The notes under the pieces were generated by a model. That model ran no database searches. It saw only the letters and a program-made list of their open reading frames with translations, and was not told the origin of the DNA. Positions 38,179 to 48,396 of a stretch of DNA of 64,000 bases are shown one piece after another. Source of the stretch: Anaerolineaceae bacterium UBA4775 (GTDB taxonomy: Bacteria; Chloroflexota; Anaerolineae; Anaerolineales; Anaerolineaceae); contig DHHJ01000022.1 of NCBI GenBank assembly GCA_002403205.1, positions 1-64,000 of the forward strand, given 5' to 3'. The position numbers and the translations under genes were made by a program. How positions within the stretch are numbered: the first letter of the stretch is position 1; every line of letters begins with the position of its first letter.

Positions 38179-39126
38179 ATGCAATACAGAGATTATTATC
38201 AGATTTTAAATGTGAATAAAAACGCCAGCCAGGCTGAAATTAAAAAAGCCTATCGAAAACTGGCGCGAGAATTTCACCCGGACGTGAATCCGGATGACCC
38301 CAACGCGGAAGAAAAGTTCAAGGATATCAACGAAGCCTACCAAGTGCTTTCAGACGCTGAGAAACGGGAGAAATACGACCGCTTCGGCTCACAGTGGAAG
38401 CAATACCAGCAGACCGGCGGACGGGCAGAGGATTTCGATTGGTCCCAGTGGGCAGCGGGGGGGCAGCCCGGCGGTGCGCAGTACCGAACGGTCTCTCAGG
38501 AGGAATTCGAGCAAATGTTCGGGGGCGGGCTGGGCGGCTTTTCGGATTTCTTTGAAACCCTGTTCGGCGGCAGGACTGCACGCCGGGGGACACGGCAGTC
38601 TTATCAACCGGAAATGCGCCGGGGGCGTGATATTGAACATCCCGTTGAAATCACGCTTGAGGAGGCCTTTAGCGGCACAACCCGCTTGCTAACCTTTGAG
38701 GACGGGCGGCGGATAGAAGCGTCCATCCCACCTGGTGTAAAAACGGGGTCTAAGATCCGTCTGAGCGGCCAGGGCGCTGGAGGCTCGGCAAGATCGGGCG
38801 ATTTATTCTTGAAGATCAAAGTGCTGCCCCATGGCAAATTCAGGCGCGAGGGCGACCATCTGTACATTGATCAACCGGTGGATTTTTTCACGGCACTGCT
38901 GGGCGGTGAGGTGACGGTAGCGACCATCGATAAAACCGTCAAGCTGACCGTCCCACCCGAGACGGATTCTGGAAGGATATTCCGTTTGAAGGGTTTGGGA
39001 ATGCCGAAATTGAGCCAACCCGGCAAGCGTGGCGACCTGTTTGCCGTGCTGGAGGTGCAGGTGCCTAAAAACCTCACACCTGAGCAAAGAGAACAATTCA
39101 AAGCGTTGCAGGAGTCGCTGCAATAA
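38179..39126 (+). CDS. DnaJ-class co-chaperone (CbpA-like, no zinc finger)
   Basis: Co-chaperone of 315 aa. The J domain (1-70) carries HPD at residues 33-35 in [10 protein letters not shown]; it would stimulate the ATPase of DnaK. A Gly/Phe-rich linker (80-140) and two C-terminal beta domains (about 145-310) follow directly, without the Cys-rich zinc finger of true DnaJ, so the type is CbpA/DjlA-like. AGAAGGA precedes the ATG. It is followed 11 bp later by the 6-phosphogluconolactonase gene. Confidence 0.92.
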   Translation: MQYRDYYQILNVNKNASQAEIKKAYRKLAREFHPDVNPDDPNAEEKFKDINEAYQVLSDAEKREKYDRFGSQWKQYQQTGGRAEDFDWSQWAAGGQPGGAQYRTVSQEEFEQMFGGGLGGFSDFFETLFGGRTARRGTRQSYQPEMRRGRDIEHPVEITLEEAFSGTTRLLTFEDGRRIEASIPPGVKTGSKIRLSGQGAGGSARSGDLFLKIKVLPHGKFRREGDHLYIDQPVDFFTALLGGEVTVATIDKTVKLTVPPETDSGRIFRLKGLGMPKLSQPGKRGDLFAVLEVQVPKNLTPEQREQFKALQESLQ

Positions 39127-39137
39127 AGGACGCACAC

Positions 39138-39884
39138 ATGCATACAGATTCCACCCAGGTTTTCCCCAACAAAACTGCGCTAACCGGGGCAGCAGTTGAC
39201 CTGTTTATCTCCCTGGCTCAGCACTCCATCAAAGAACGGGGTGCTTTCTCTGTAGCGCTTTCCGGCGGGAGCACACCCAAAGCGCTGTATACCCAGCTGG
39301 CTGAGCCTGGGCTTCAGGATCAACTGGCCTGGGCGGATATCCACCTTTTTTGGGGCGATGAACGCTATGTTTTGCCTGACCATCCCGAATCGAATTTTCG
39401 TATGGTCAAGGAAGCCCTGCTTTCAAAGGTGGATATACCTGAGGAGAATGTTCACCGGGTGAAAACAGAGATAGACGTTCGGATGGCTGCCTTTGATTAC
39501 GAAGAGCAACTGCGTGCACACTTTTCCTCCCCCTGGCCGCGCTTTGACCTGGTGCTGCTCGGAATGGGTACCGATGGGCATACCGCCTCATTATTTCCTC
39601 ATACTGCAGGTTTGAACGAAGAACACCGCTGGTTCATTGCCAACCAGGTGCCTGCGCAGGGTGTGTGGCGGTTGACATTGACCAAACATGCGATCAATGC
39701 AGGTCGGCAGATCGTGGTCTTGGTGAGTGGTATATCCAAGGCGGACATGTTGTCTGTGGTGTGGACCGGCCCGCAGGAGCCCATGCAGAAACCCATTCAG
39801 TTGATCTCACCAATCGAAGGTGAGATGACCTGGCTGATCGACCAGGATGCTGCCAGCCAACTGCCGGCTGCTCAACTTACCTAA
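39138..39884 (+). CDS. pgl: 6-phosphogluconolactonase
   Basis: Pentose phosphate pathway enzyme (248 aa) hydrolysing 6-phosphoglucono-lactone. Family motifs: ALSGGSTPKALY near residue 37, HLFWGDERYVLPDHPESNF around residue 70-88 and LLGMGTDGHTASLFP around residue 140. These identify the NagB/DevB-type lactonase rather than glucosamine-6-phosphate deaminase. It lies directly behind the DnaJ-like gene and is probably cotranscribed. Confidence 0.93.
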   Translation: MHTDSTQVFPNKTALTGAAVDLFISLAQHSIKERGAFSVALSGGSTPKALYTQLAEPGLQDQLAWADIHLFWGDERYVLPDHPESNFRMVKEALLSKVDIPEENVHRVKTEIDVRMAAFDYEEQLRAHFSSPWPRFDLVLLGMGTDGHTASLFPHTAGLNEEHRWFIANQVPAQGVWRLTLTKHAINAGRQIVVLVSGISKADMLSVVWTGPQEPMQKPIQLISPIEGEMTWLIDQDAASQLPAAQLT

Positions 39885-40194
39885 AACCTGATTTCCCAAT
39901 ATAAACCTATAATTACGAGCCATTCAAAGGATTGGTGATTATTTAACAGAAATCCGGCAGGTTTCTACTGATTCGTGTCATTCAACCGCCGGTTGATAAA
40001 TGTGGGGGGTAACCTGATTTAAAAAGATGAGTGCGAACACAACTTTGGGAGCCAGTTGGCCTTGTACCTGGCCAGGCTTGCAGACAAAAATATTAAACTA
40101 ATTAAAAAATTGTGACTGTTTGAATAAAACAGCTGAACATTTATGAGTAAACACTTATATAAGACCTGCTTGACTGACACTATCCGGGGGTGTT
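39885..40194. other. Intergenic region
   Basis: 310 bp with high A+T in its second half. A short inverted repeat around CCTGGCCAGG (about 40067-40076) is seen, but without a T tract or other supporting signal. No gene, terminator or RNA was recognised with confidence. Confidence 0.4.
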
Positions 40195-41502
40195 ATGATT
40201 CTGTACATGTATTTACGCGGCAGTAAATGGTCCATGAATAAGCGCAAGCAGCGATCAAACCCCTGGCTGATCGCTTTTCTGCTAATTGGGATTGGTCTGT
40301 TGGTTTACATCAATATGAATGTGATCCCAACCATGCCTCCCCCCTTTGTGCCTACCCCTACGCCAACCCGAAACCCGGTGTCGTATGCCGAAGAAGCGAA
40401 CAGCTACCTAGCGGAGGGCAGAATCGGCATGGCCAAAGAATCCTACGAAGCAGCGATCAGGGCCAACCCCCAGGAAATTTCCAATTACCTCAACCTGGCC
40501 AGGCTGCAGCTTTACGGCGGTGAATATGAGGCTGCCCGGGTTAACGCTGAGAATGCGCTTTTGCTGGACAGCACCCGGCCGTTGGCCTATTCGCTGCTGG
40601 CCTGGGCAAAGGGCTTTACGGGTGAGTTTCTAGAGGCAGAAGCCGATCTCCGCACTGCTTTGGAGCTTGACCCAAATAACGCCTTAGCGCATGCTGTGTA
40701 TGCCAACATCCTGGCCAGGCGTGTGGCGAGCGACCTGGGTGAGATCAATACGTTGGAAAAGGCGATTGAGCATTCGCAGACCGCCATGGCGATCGATCCG
40801 CAAATGATGGAAGTGCGCTGGGCGCGCGGTTATGTGCTGGAAATCACCGGCAATTACGATGAGGCGATCGAGCAGCTCAAATTCGCCATCGAGTTGAATG
40901 ACAATATCGCCGAGCTGCATATGGCCTTGGGCAGGAACTATTTTACAGTTGAAGAATACGACCAGGCAGTTTTCGAATTTACCAAAGCCTATTCGTTAAA
41001 TCCCACTGACCCTGAACCCAACTGGTATATCTCACGGGTATATTCACGGATCGGTGAGTTTGCCAAAGCGGTTCAGTATGCTGAACAGGCTGTGAACGAC
41101 GACCCATCCAACCCAAGAATGCACGGCAATTTGGGTTCGATGTATTTTCGCAACCTGCAATACAACCGGGCGATCGAATCCCTCGAGCTGGCTGTGCGCG
41201 GCGGTGTCACGTCAGGCGGCGTTGTTGTAGAAGGCTTGCCGCTGAGCTACTCTATGTCGGTGATGGAGTTTTACAGCCGCTATGGGCTCGCCCTGGCCCG
41301 TGTGAACCGCTGCAGCGAAGCTGTCCAGGTGGCACAGGCAATGATCCAAACCGTGCCGGATGATCCCACGTCAATGTATAACGCCGAGATCATGATCGAA
41401 ACCTGCCAGGAATTCCAGGAAAACCCACCGACTCCTGAGCCTGTCGAAGAGGAATCGGGTGAAATCGGTCAGCCTGAGCCAGGTTCACAAAACGGAGATT
41501 AA
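40195..41502 (+). CDS. Membrane-anchored TPR protein A
   Basis: Protein of 435 aa: an N-terminal anchor (about 25-45), a Pro/Thr spacer (PPPFVPTPTPTRNP) and seven or so tetratricopeptide repeats (about 60-370), with AEANSYLAEGRIGMAKESYEAAIRANP as the first clear unit. It ends in an acidic Pro/Glu-rich tail. TPR arrays scaffold protein-protein contacts; here on the outer face of the membrane. Starts at 40195 (GGGGGTG upstream) and 40207 (giving MYLRG, like its neighbour's MYLQG) are both possible. It is a paralog of the next gene. Confidence 0.82.
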   Translation: MILYMYLRGSKWSMNKRKQRSNPWLIAFLLIGIGLLVYINMNVIPTMPPPFVPTPTPTRNPVSYAEEANSYLAEGRIGMAKESYEAAIRANPQEISNYLNLARLQLYGGEYEAARVNAENALLLDSTRPLAYSLLAWAKGFTGEFLEAEADLRTALELDPNNALAHAVYANILARRVASDLGEINTLEKAIEHSQTAMAIDPQMMEVRWARGYVLEITGNYDEAIEQLKFAIELNDNIAELHMALGRNYFTVEEYDQAVFEFTKAYSLNPTDPEPNWYISRVYSRIGEFAKAVQYAEQAVNDDPSNPRMHGNLGSMYFRNLQYNRAIESLELAVRGGVTSGGVVVEGLPLSYSMSVMEFYSRYGLALARVNRCSEAVQVAQAMIQTVPDDPTSMYNAEIMIETCQEFQENPPTPEPVEEESGEIGQPEPGSQNGD

Positions 41503-41527
41503 CCCCAAGCACGGGTAAGCAATCACC

Positions 41528-42940
41528 ATGTACCTTCAAGGCAGAGATCCACACTTCAGACACTCCCGTAAACGAGGGAACCCTTACAAGATTCTTGTAT
41601 TTGTGGTGTTAATTGTGTTCTTCATCACGGTATTGACGGGAATTGTTCAGGGGGATGTCCAGCCTTTGTTCCTGCCGACTCCAACGCCGACCCGTACCTC
41701 AAATTCCTTCGTGATTGAGGGCAGGACCCATTTCGAGGCCGGCAATCTTGAAGCGGCCATCACTGCCCTCAAACGGGCTGCGGGGCTTGACCCGGAGAAC
41801 CCAGAAATTTTTGCGGAGCTGGCACGCATTCAAACCTATTCATCTGCCTTGATGACCACCGACGCAGAACGCTCGCAGCGCTTGAGCGAAGCGCTTGAAT
41901 CCATCGACTGGGCGAAAGAGCTTGACCCAAATGATAGCGAGGTGCTGGCCATCCGCGCTTTTGTTTTGGATTGGAGCTCCAACCCGTTCTTGGTGGATGA
42001 GGAGACTTCCGAAGAATTGCTGAACCGGGCTGAAGCTGAGGCGTTGATGGCGCTCCAGGTTGATGGCGGCAACACGTTGGCTTTGGCTTATTACGCAGAA
42101 GTGCTGGTCAGCCAGAAAAAGTGGAACCAGGCTTACCAGTACATTCAGCAGGCCGTGGAGCGGGATCCTACCCTGATGGATGTGCAGCGCATCATGGCCT
42201 ACACCTACGAGACTCTGGGTGAATACAACCTGGCGATCCAGTCTTACAATCGTGCCATTGAGATTATGCCCAACTACACCTATCTCTACATTGCAGTTGG
42301 CCGGATCTACAGGCACCTGCAGCTGTATGACCAAGCCCTGGAGAACTTTGCCAGGGCTGCCAACCTGAACCAGCAGTTAGGTGTAAAAGATCCTACACCG
42401 TACCTGGCAATCGCCAACACTTACGCCCAGGATGGTGAATTTTTCGCTGCTGCCCTGAATGTGCAGCAGGCGCTGACCTTCACGCCTGCCAATCCCAGTG
42501 TTTACGGTCAGCTGGGGGTGATCTATCACAAATCTCGCAATTACGAGGGTGCGATCCCGGCATTGGCTTGCTCAATCGAGGGATGCAGCGCCGAGGTAAG
42601 CTGTGAAGTGCGGCGATGCAACCCGGATGTCGACCCGATGGTAGCTGTCGAGGGTCTGCCTCTTTCGGGCAGCACCGTGGTGAATTATTTCACTTATGGT
42701 TCGGTATTGGCCGGGTTGCACCGCCCGGGTGATGACAAATGTGATAAGGCGTTGGATATTTTTGCCCAATTAAGGGGCAGCTATGCTGAAGACCCCACGA
42801 TCATGAGCATCGTCCGAGCGGGTGAAGAGATCTGCGCGTACAGTTTACGCTCCACAGGAGATGGGCTCGCCGACGCGCCAGCCGGTGAGGCTGAACCGGC
42901 CCTGATTGATCAACCGGATGCAGGGGCAGACGAGGATTAA
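41528..42940 (+). CDS. Membrane-anchored TPR protein B
   Basis: Paralog of the preceding gene (470 aa). It shares the layout: MYLQG start, anchor (about 20-42), LFLPTPTPTRTSN spacer, TPR repeats (about 60-370) and a near-identical VAVEGLPLSGS / VVVEGLPLSYS stretch before the C-terminal part. A Cys-rich segment (CSIEGCSAEVSCEVRRCNP, about 345-363) is unique to this copy and could be disulfide-bonded outside the cell. The pair appears to have arisen by local duplication. Partner proteins unknown. Confidence 0.82.
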   Translation: MYLQGRDPHFRHSRKRGNPYKILVFVVLIVFFITVLTGIVQGDVQPLFLPTPTPTRTSNSFVIEGRTHFEAGNLEAAITALKRAAGLDPENPEIFAELARIQTYSSALMTTDAERSQRLSEALESIDWAKELDPNDSEVLAIRAFVLDWSSNPFLVDEETSEELLNRAEAEALMALQVDGGNTLALAYYAEVLVSQKKWNQAYQYIQQAVERDPTLMDVQRIMAYTYETLGEYNLAIQSYNRAIEIMPNYTYLYIAVGRIYRHLQLYDQALENFARAANLNQQLGVKDPTPYLAIANTYAQDGEFFAAALNVQQALTFTPANPSVYGQLGVIYHKSRNYEGAIPALACSIEGCSAEVSCEVRRCNPDVDPMVAVEGLPLSGSTVVNYFTYGSVLAGLHRPGDDKCDKALDIFAQLRGSYAEDPTIMSIVRAGEEICAYSLRSTGDGLADAPAGEAEPALIDQPDAGADED

Positions 42941-42991
42941 CGCCTGCCTGGGGGTTATGTAAATCTTTTATAAGAATCATCATTTACGCCC

Positions 42992-43020
42992 TTGACGTGA
43001 ATTTTGAAGAAAGGTAAGAT
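42992..43020 (+). promoter_or_regulatory. groESL promoter
   Basis: TTGACG, a 17-bp spacer and TAAGAT form a strong housekeeping-type promoter whose predicted start lies at the edge of the CIRCE element. Confidence 0.85.
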
Positions 43021-43027
43021 AGGGGTG

Positions 43028-43054
43028 TTAGCACTCTTATGGATGGAGTGCTAA
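43028..43054 (+). promoter_or_regulatory. CIRCE operator (HrcA site)
   Basis: TTAGCACTC, 9 bp, GAGTGCTAA: a perfect copy of the CIRCE consensus placed just after the -10 box. HrcA bound here would repress groESL until heat or unfolded protein titrates GroEL. Confidence 0.97.
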
Positions 43055-43105
43055 ATTGATGAATAAATACCAATAAAAATTCAATTAATTCAAATGGAGG
43101 AATGT

Positions 43106-43402
43106 ATGGCAATCTCAATCAAACCTTTGGGCAATCGCCTTGTGGTCGAACCCATCGAGGAAGAAGAAATTACTGCTGGAGGCATCGTGCTTCCCGAAAC
43201 CGCAAAAGAGAAACCCCAAAAGGGGACGGTTTTAGCTGTTGGCCCTGGTGAGCGCAACGATAAAGGTGAGCATATGGCCCTTGAAGTTGCTGAAGGCGAT
43301 CAGGTCCTGTTCGCGAAATATTCCGGGACCGAAATCAAGTACGATGGCAAAAAATTGTTGATCATGCGAGAAAGCGACATCCTCGCAAAAATTGACAAAT
43401 AA
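43106..43402 (+). CDS. groS: Co-chaperonin GroES
   Basis: Ten-kDa co-chaperonin (98 aa) that caps Gro[14 protein letters not shown] at the start, then [24 protein letters not shown] (mobile loop) and [21 protein letters not shown] 43106 is chosen because GGAGG lies 5 bp upstream; an earlier ATG at 43094 contains the ribosome site. First gene of the CIRCE-controlled pair. Confidence 0.97.
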   Translation: MAISIKPLGNRLVVEPIEEEEITAGGIVLPETAKEKPQKGTVLAVGPGERNDKGEHMALEVAEGDQVLFAKYSGTEIKYDGKKLLIMRESDILAKIDK

Positions 43403-43430
43403 TTGATTGGAATCCAAGGAGTAATTAATA

Positions 43431-45074
43431 ATGGCTAAACAAATCGTTTTTTCTGAAGAAGCACGCCGATCGCTGAAGGCTGGGATTGATATCGTAGCGA
43501 AATCGGTTGTCACCACCCTGGGCCCAAAGGGCCGCAACGTGGCCTTAGATCGTAAATTTGGGTCACCCACCATCACCCATGACGGCGTCACAGTCGCCAA
43601 GGAAATTGAACTGGAAGATCCCTTCGAGAACATGGGCGCGCAACTGCTCAAGGAAGCAGCCACCAAGACCAACGACATTGCCGGTGACGGCACCACCACC
43701 TCCACCGTTTTGGCGCACTCGATCGTTTCTGATGGCCTGAAGAACCTGGCCGCAGGCGCCAACCCGATGCTCCTCAAACGCGGCATCGAAGCAGCCTCCA
43801 AGGCAGTGGCAGACGCCATTGGTGAGTTGGCGATTGACATCACCACCAAAGAAGAAATCGCCAACGTGGCCTCAATTTCCGCCCAGGATCGGGAAATTGG
43901 CGAGCTGATCGCTGAAGTGATGGACAAAGTTGGTAAAGACGGCGTTATCACGGTTGAAGAATCACGCGGCCTCGAATTTGAGACCGAATATGTTGAGGGT
44001 ATGCAGTTCGATCGTGGTTACATTTCACCTTATTTCATCACCGACCCAGAAGCCATGGAAGCTTCGATCGAGGAACCTTACGTCCTGGTTTACGATAAGA
44101 AGATCTCGGCAGCTAGCGATATTGTCCCCCTGCTGGAAAAACTGGTGCAGGTTGGCAAGCGTGAACTCTTGATCATCGCTGAGGACATCGATGGCGAAGC
44201 ACTGGCAACATTGGTGCTCAACAAATTGCGTGGTATGCTGAATGTGCTTGCAGTCAAAGCCCCTGGTTTTGGCGATCGACGCAAAGCCATGCTGCAGGAT
44301 ATCGCCATTCTGACCGGCGCGACCGTGATCTCTGAAGAGACCGGCCGCAAGCTGGAGACCGTGACCATCAACGATCTTGGCCAGGCTGAAAAAGTGGTCA
44401 GCACCAAAGATGATACGACCGTTGTTGGCGGCAAGGGTGAGACCACTGAAATCAAAGGCCGCATCGAGCAGATCCGGGTCGAAATCGACAACACCACCAG
44501 CGATTACGATCGCGAGAAACTGCAAGAGCGTCTTGCCAAACTGTCTGGCGGCGTTGCCATCATTCGTGTTGGTGCAGCCACCGAGACAGAGCTGAAAGAA
44601 AAGAAACACCGCGTTGAAGACGCCCTTTCCGCAACCCGTGCGGCGGTGGAAGAGGGCATTGTCCCCGGCGGCGGCGTTGCCCTGATCAATGCGATGAGCG
44701 CAATAGAAAACCTCGAGATGGACAGTGATGATGCGCAAATCGGCGTCAAGATCGTCCGTGATGCATTGGAAATCCCGATGCGCAAGATCGCTGAGAACGC
44801 TGGCAAAGATGGTTCAGTGATTGTTGAACACGTCCGCCAGGCACAGGCAAAGGAAAAGAATCCTCGCATTGGCTTCGACGTTCTGAGTGAAGAATACGTC
44901 GATATGGTCAAGGGCGGCGTGATTGATCCTGCCAAGGTGACCCGCGGCGCTTTGGAAAATGCAGCCTCGATTGCTGCCATGATCCTGACCACCGAAGCCC
45001 TCATCACCGACATTCCTGAGGATGAACCCCCAATGCCCGCAGGTGGACCCGGCGGCATGGGAATGGGCTACTAA
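43431..45074 (+). CDS. groL: Chaperonin GroEL
   Basis: Sixty-kDa chaperonin (547 aa) forming the folding chamber with GroES. Hallmarks: [24 protein letters not shown] and [13 protein letters not shown] (ATP site) early, [15 protein letters not shown] late, and the Gly/Met tail [16 protein letters not shown] lies before the ATG, 28 bp after groES. Confidence 0.98.
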   Translation: MAKQIVFSEEARRSLKAGIDIVAKSVVTTLGPKGRNVALDRKFGSPTITHDGVTVAKEIELEDPFENMGAQLLKEAATKTNDIAGDGTTTSTVLAHSIVSDGLKNLAAGANPMLLKRGIEAASKAVADAIGELAIDITTKEEIANVASISAQDREIGELIAEVMDKVGKDGVITVEESRGLEFETEYVEGMQFDRGYISPYFITDPEAMEASIEEPYVLVYDKKISAASDIVPLLEKLVQVGKRELLIIAEDIDGEALATLVLNKLRGMLNVLAVKAPGFGDRRKAMLQDIAILTGATVISEETGRKLETVTINDLGQAEKVVSTKDDTTVVGGKGETTEIKGRIEQIRVEIDNTTSDYDREKLQERLAKLSGGVAIIRVGAATETELKEKKHRVEDALSATRAAVEEGIVPGGGVALINAMSAIENLEMDSDDAQIGVKIVRDALEIPMRKIAENAGKDGSVIVEHVRQAQAKEKNPRIGFDVLSEEYVDMVKGGVIDPAKVTRGALENAASIAAMILTTEALITDIPEDEPPMPAGGPGGMGMGY

Positions 45075-45101
45075 GCCGAAAATTTCCTCCCTTAAACAAC
45101 T

Positions 45102-45135
45102 CAGGCTGATCCGGAAAGGATCAGCCTGTTTTTTT
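45102..45135 (+). terminator. Intrinsic terminator of groESL
   Basis: Perfect 11-bp stem CAGGCTGATCC / GGATCAGCCTG, GGAAA loop and seven T. Confidence 0.95.
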
Positions 45136-45162
45136 ATGCCAGGTTTGTTTTTTTCTCAGCGC

Positions 45163-45171
45163 TGGTATAAT
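45163..45171 (+). promoter_or_regulatory. Extended -10 promoter with start site at the coding ATG
   Basis: TGGTATAAT ends 7 bp before ATG 45179, so the predicted transcription start coincides with the start codon (leaderless mRNA). The -35 is weak. Confidence 0.5.
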
Positions 45172-45178
45172 GGAAGCC

Positions 45179-46090
45179 ATGCGATCATTGAAGAAAATCA
45201 TCACCCAGCCGCTTTTTTCGCTGTTGCTATTCGCAATTTTATTGAGTGCCTGTTCTGAACGTGTTGAAACGCCGCCTGAAATTGTTGAAACACCTTCGCC
45301 AGCTGAGCCGACCCTCACCCCGACCTCTGAACCGCCCACAGCGACTCCTTTGCCGGCAGTGGCCATCGTGAATGGCGAACGGATTCCCCTGGATTGGTTC
45401 CAACGAGAAGTTGACCGCTATGTTCTGGCCCAAGAACGGCAGGGCAATGCCGATCTGGATTTGCCAGCTGTCCGCGAACTGGTCTTAAACGAACTAATTG
45501 AACAGCTCCTGTTTGCACAGGCTGCCCGCGCAGAAGGTGCCAGCTTTGATGACCGGGATGTGCAAGACCGGCTCGATCAACTCTCCACTGAGGTGGACCT
45601 CAGTGCCTGGATGGCAGATTGGAGCTACACCCAGGATGATCTGTTTGAGTCGTTGCGGCTGCAAATGCTTGTGGCTTACCAGCGAGACCTGATCACCGGT
45701 GTGCTGCCCGAAGCGGTTGAACAGGTTGAGCTGCAGCAAGTGTTTGCTTTTACAGAAGCGGGAGCCAACCGTGCGCTAGCCAGCTTGAACTCGGGAACGC
45801 CGTTTGACGATGTGGCTTTTGAGTTCAGCCCAGACACCGGCGGCTATTTGGGATGGGCTCCGCGCGGCTACTTGTTGGTGCCAGCGGTGGAGGAGGCGGT
45901 GTTTGATCAGCCGGTGGGGACATATACTGAGATCATTGAATCGGAACTGGGCTACCACATCGTGCTTGTGATCGCTCGGGAGGTGCGCCCGTTAACCTCG
46001 GATGCCCGGCAAGCCCTTGCGCGCCAGGCGCTGCATACCTGGTTGGCAGAGCAGTATGCGCAGAGCGTGATCGAGGTGCTGGCCGATTGA
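45179..46090 (+). CDS. Parvulin-type peptidyl-prolyl isomerase lipoprotein
   Basis: Lipoprotein of 303 aa (lipobox LLSAC) with a Pro/Thr linker, a SurA-N-like helical region (about 60-175: VNGERIPLDWFQREVDRYVLAQE) and a parvulin (PpiC) domain (about 180-295: SLNSGTPFDDVAFEFSPDTGGYLGW and LGYHIVLVI). It would assist folding of exported proteins at the outer membrane face, like PrsA. No ribosome site is seen before ATG 45179, but the promoter position suggests a leaderless start; an in-frame ATG at 45170 lies within the promoter. Confidence 0.87.
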   Translation: MRSLKKIITQPLFSLLLFAILLSACSERVETPPEIVETPSPAEPTLTPTSEPPTATPLPAVAIVNGERIPLDWFQREVDRYVLAQERQGNADLDLPAVRELVLNELIEQLLFAQAARAEGASFDDRDVQDRLDQLSTEVDLSAWMADWSYTQDDLFESLRLQMLVAYQRDLITGVLPEAVEQVELQQVFAFTEAGANRALASLNSGTPFDDVAFEFSPDTGGYLGWAPRGYLLVPAVEEAVFDQPVGTYTEIIESELGYHIVLVIAREVRPLTSDARQALARQALHTWLAEQYAQSVIEVLAD

Positions 46091-46091
46091 T

Positions 46092-46829
46092 ATGCGTAGA
46101 GATAAGCCGCCCCAGTACCCAAGAGACCCAATCCGGCACAGCCCACAGCGGCAATTGCCTTCTATGGCGACCCCGCGGCGCCCGCAGGAACCGAAAAAAC
46201 CGGGTTTTTTAGGTTATGTGTTTGTCTTGGGGATTTTTGGGGGTTTGATCTGGCTGGTGATGCTGATTTTTAGCCTGGGGCCTTATGAAATGGATGGGGT
46301 CAACTTTCCCCCTACGTTAACCCCAACCGACATCCTGATTTTCGGCTCGACACAGACACTGGCACCGTTCATCCCGGAGATGACCACCGAAACCTTCACG
46401 CTAGAGCCCTCAATAACGCCCTCGGTCACCCCGTCGCCAACCCTGGAATTGCTGCCGTACATTATCATCGGTGAGCCGGAAACCATGAGCAGTGCGCTGA
46501 TCAGGCCTGCCCTGGGCTGCGATTGGCTGATCATCGCCGGGCAGGTGTGGGATCTGCAGGATGCGCCGGTGCGCGGGCTGACATTGCATCTGTTCGGTGA
46601 GCTGAATGGCTTTACGATCAATCGATTTTCGCAGACAGGATCAGCGCCGGATTACGGGGGATCGGGATATGAATTTATACTAGAAAACCTGGTGGTCGAC
46701 AGCCAGGATAGCCTGTTCATACAGCTTGTGGATGCTGAGGGCATTCCGTATTCCCACCCGTATGCCCTTGAGACCTTCAACGATTGTCAGAAGAACCTGA
46801 TCCTGGTCAATTTCAAGCAGGTCCGTTAG
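46092..46829 (+). CDS. Hypothetical single-pass membrane protein
   Basis: Protein of 245 aa with a basic Pro/Arg/Gln-rich cytoplasmic N-terminus (1-38), one membrane helix (about 39-62), a Thr/Pro-rich spacer (about 75-120) and an extracytoplasmic domain (about 125-245: CDWLIIAGQVWDLQDAPVRGLTLHLFG). That looks like a beta-sandwich of the carboxypeptidase-regulatory or bacterial-Ig type. No family recognised with confidence. The start lies 1 bp after the isomerase gene stop, so the two are cotranscribed. Confidence 0.65.
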   Translation: MRRDKPPQYPRDPIRHSPQRQLPSMATPRRPQEPKKPGFLGYVFVLGIFGGLIWLVMLIFSLGPYEMDGVNFPPTLTPTDILIFGSTQTLAPFIPEMTTETFTLEPSITPSVTPSPTLELLPYIIIGEPETMSSALIRPALGCDWLIIAGQVWDLQDAPVRGLTLHLFGELNGFTINRFSQTGSAPDYGGSGYEFILENLVVDSQDSLFIQLVDAEGIPYSHPYALETFNDCQKNLILVNFKQVR

Positions 46830-46880
46830 GGATGATCCCAGGTTGCTCAGGACCAGGTTCTCGTTGACAGTGGTAATTAA

Positions 46881-47585
46881 TTATCCTCCCAGGTAAGCGC
46901 TGATCACCATGGGGTTGTTCATCACTTCGTTCGCATGTCCTTCCAGTACGATCTTGCCAGTTTCGAGCACATAAGCCCGATCTGCAATGCTGAGGGCCAT
47001 ATGTGCGTTTTGTTCCACCAGCAAAACGCTGGTGCCGTGGTGGTTAATGTCCTGGATGATGTCGAAAATCTGCTCAACAAGAACGGGGGCCAGACCCATG
47101 GAGGGTTCGTCCAGAAGGAGCAGTTTCGGGTTGGGCATCAACCCGCGCGCCATTGCCAGCATCTGCTGTTCACCGCCCGATAAGGTACCCCCAAGCTGTC
47201 TTTTGCGGTCGCGCAGAACCGGGAAGCGCTCGAACATGGCTTCCATTTTGTCCTGGATGAGCTGGCGGTCATTAACGGTGTAAGCGCCCATTTCAAGGTT
47301 CTCTAAAACCGTCATCTTAGCAAAGATCTTGCGCCCTTCGGGCACATGAACAATCCCTTTTTGGACGATCGCTTGCGCAGGTTCATCGGAGATAATTTCA
47401 CCGAGATACTCCACAGTGCCAACCTTTGCATGCAGGATGCCGGAAATGGTATTAAGTAATGTCGATTTACCCGCGCCATTGGCACCGATCAAGGTGACGA
47501 TCTCACCTTCCTGGAGGTTAAAACTTATGCCTTTAAGTGCGTGGATCGCGCCGTAATAAACATTGAGGTCAGTGACATTAAGCAT
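46881..47585 (-). CDS. livF: Branched-chain amino-acid ABC transporter ATPase LivF-like
   Basis: ATPase of 234 aa. It starts LNVTDLNVYYGAIHALKGISF; Walker A GANGAGKST, signature LSGGEQQM, Walker B LLLLDEPSMGLAP and LLVEQNAHMAL match LivF. ATG 47585 lies 7 bp after AAGGCGG and overlaps livG by 8 bp; an earlier ATG at 47630 lies inside livG. It is the last gene of a five-gene importer operon. Confidence 0.94.
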   Translation of the reverse strand: MLNVTDLNVYYGAIHALKGISFNLQEGEIVTLIGANGAGKSTLLNTISGILHAKVGTVEYLGEIISDEPAQAIVQKGIVHVPEGRKIFAKMTVLENLEMGAYTVNDRQLIQDKMEAMFERFPVLRDRKRQLGGTLSGGEQQMLAMARGLMPNPKLLLLDEPSMGLAPVLVEQIFDIIQDINHHGTSVLLVEQNAHMALSIADRAYVLETGKIVLEGHANEVMNNPMVISAYLGG

Positions 47586-48396
47586 TGTTTTTCCGCCTTT
47601 GCGACCGATATTTTTCTGCCAGAGCTGCACCGCCAGGCCCCAGGTAAGCTTCGATCACCCTGGGGTTGGACTGGATTTCATCTGGCGAGCCTTCGGCAAT
47701 TTTAGTGCCATAATCCAAAACCGTGATGCGGTCTGAAATACCCATCACAACTTTCATGTCGTGCTCGATCAAAATGATGGAAATTTCCAGTTCGTCCCGC
47801 AATCGTTGAATGAAGTGGGTTAAATCCGTCGTTTCCTGGATGTTCATGCCCGCGGTGGGCTCATCCAGCAGGAGCAGACGCGGCTTGTTGGCCAAAGCCC
47901 TGGCAATTTCCAGGCGGCGCTGCATACCATAAGGCAGGTTGGATGCCAGAAAGTCGCCGTAACCCTTCAGTCCCACAAAGTCCAACAGGCTCACCGCTTC
48001 CTCCATTGACCATGAGTTCTCGCGTGTGAAGCGGGGTGAATGCATGATGGCATCCAGCCAGTTGGAGCGTAATTTGTTGTGCAAACCAATCAGGACGTTC
48101 TCCATTGCGGTGAGATTGCCGAACAGGCGCACATTTTGATAGGTTCTTGAGATCCCCTGGCTGGCGATAAAGTTGGTCGGCATGCCCTGGATCGGGGTTC
48201 CGTAATACAGGATATCGCCGGTCTCCGGGATGTAAAAGCCGGATATACAGTTGAACAGGGTAGTTTTACCTGCCCCGTTCGGTCCGATGATGCTGTAAAT
48301 TGATCCCTTAGGGATCTGTAGATCAACCTCGTTGACCGCTTTCAGCCCGCCGAAATATTTACTGACTTTGACAGCTTCGATGATGATTTCAGTCAT
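47578..48396 (-). CDS. livG: Branched-chain amino-acid ABC transporter ATPase LivG-like
   Basis: ATPase of 272 aa. Walker A GPNGAGKTTLF, the LivG-specific ISRTYQNVRLFGNLTAMENVL segment, Walker B LLLLDEPTAGMN and LIEHDMKVVMGISDRI. A short basic C-terminal tail (KYRSQRRKNNA) is extra. The 8-bp overlaps on both sides indicate coupled translation with livM and livF. Confidence 0.95.
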   Translation of the reverse strand: MTEIIIEAVKVSKYFGGLKAVNEVDLQIPKGSIYSIIGPNGAGKTTLFNCISGFYIPETGDILYYGTPIQGMPTNFIASQGISRTYQNVRLFGNLTAMENVLIGLHNKLRSNWLDAIMHSPRFTRENSWSMEEAVSLLDFVGLKGYGDFLASNLPYGMQRRLEIARALANKPRLLLLDEPTAGMNIQETTDLTHFIQRLRDELEISIILIEHDMKVVMGISDRITVLDYGTKIAEGSPDEIQSNPRVIEAYLGPGGAALAEKYRSQRRKNNA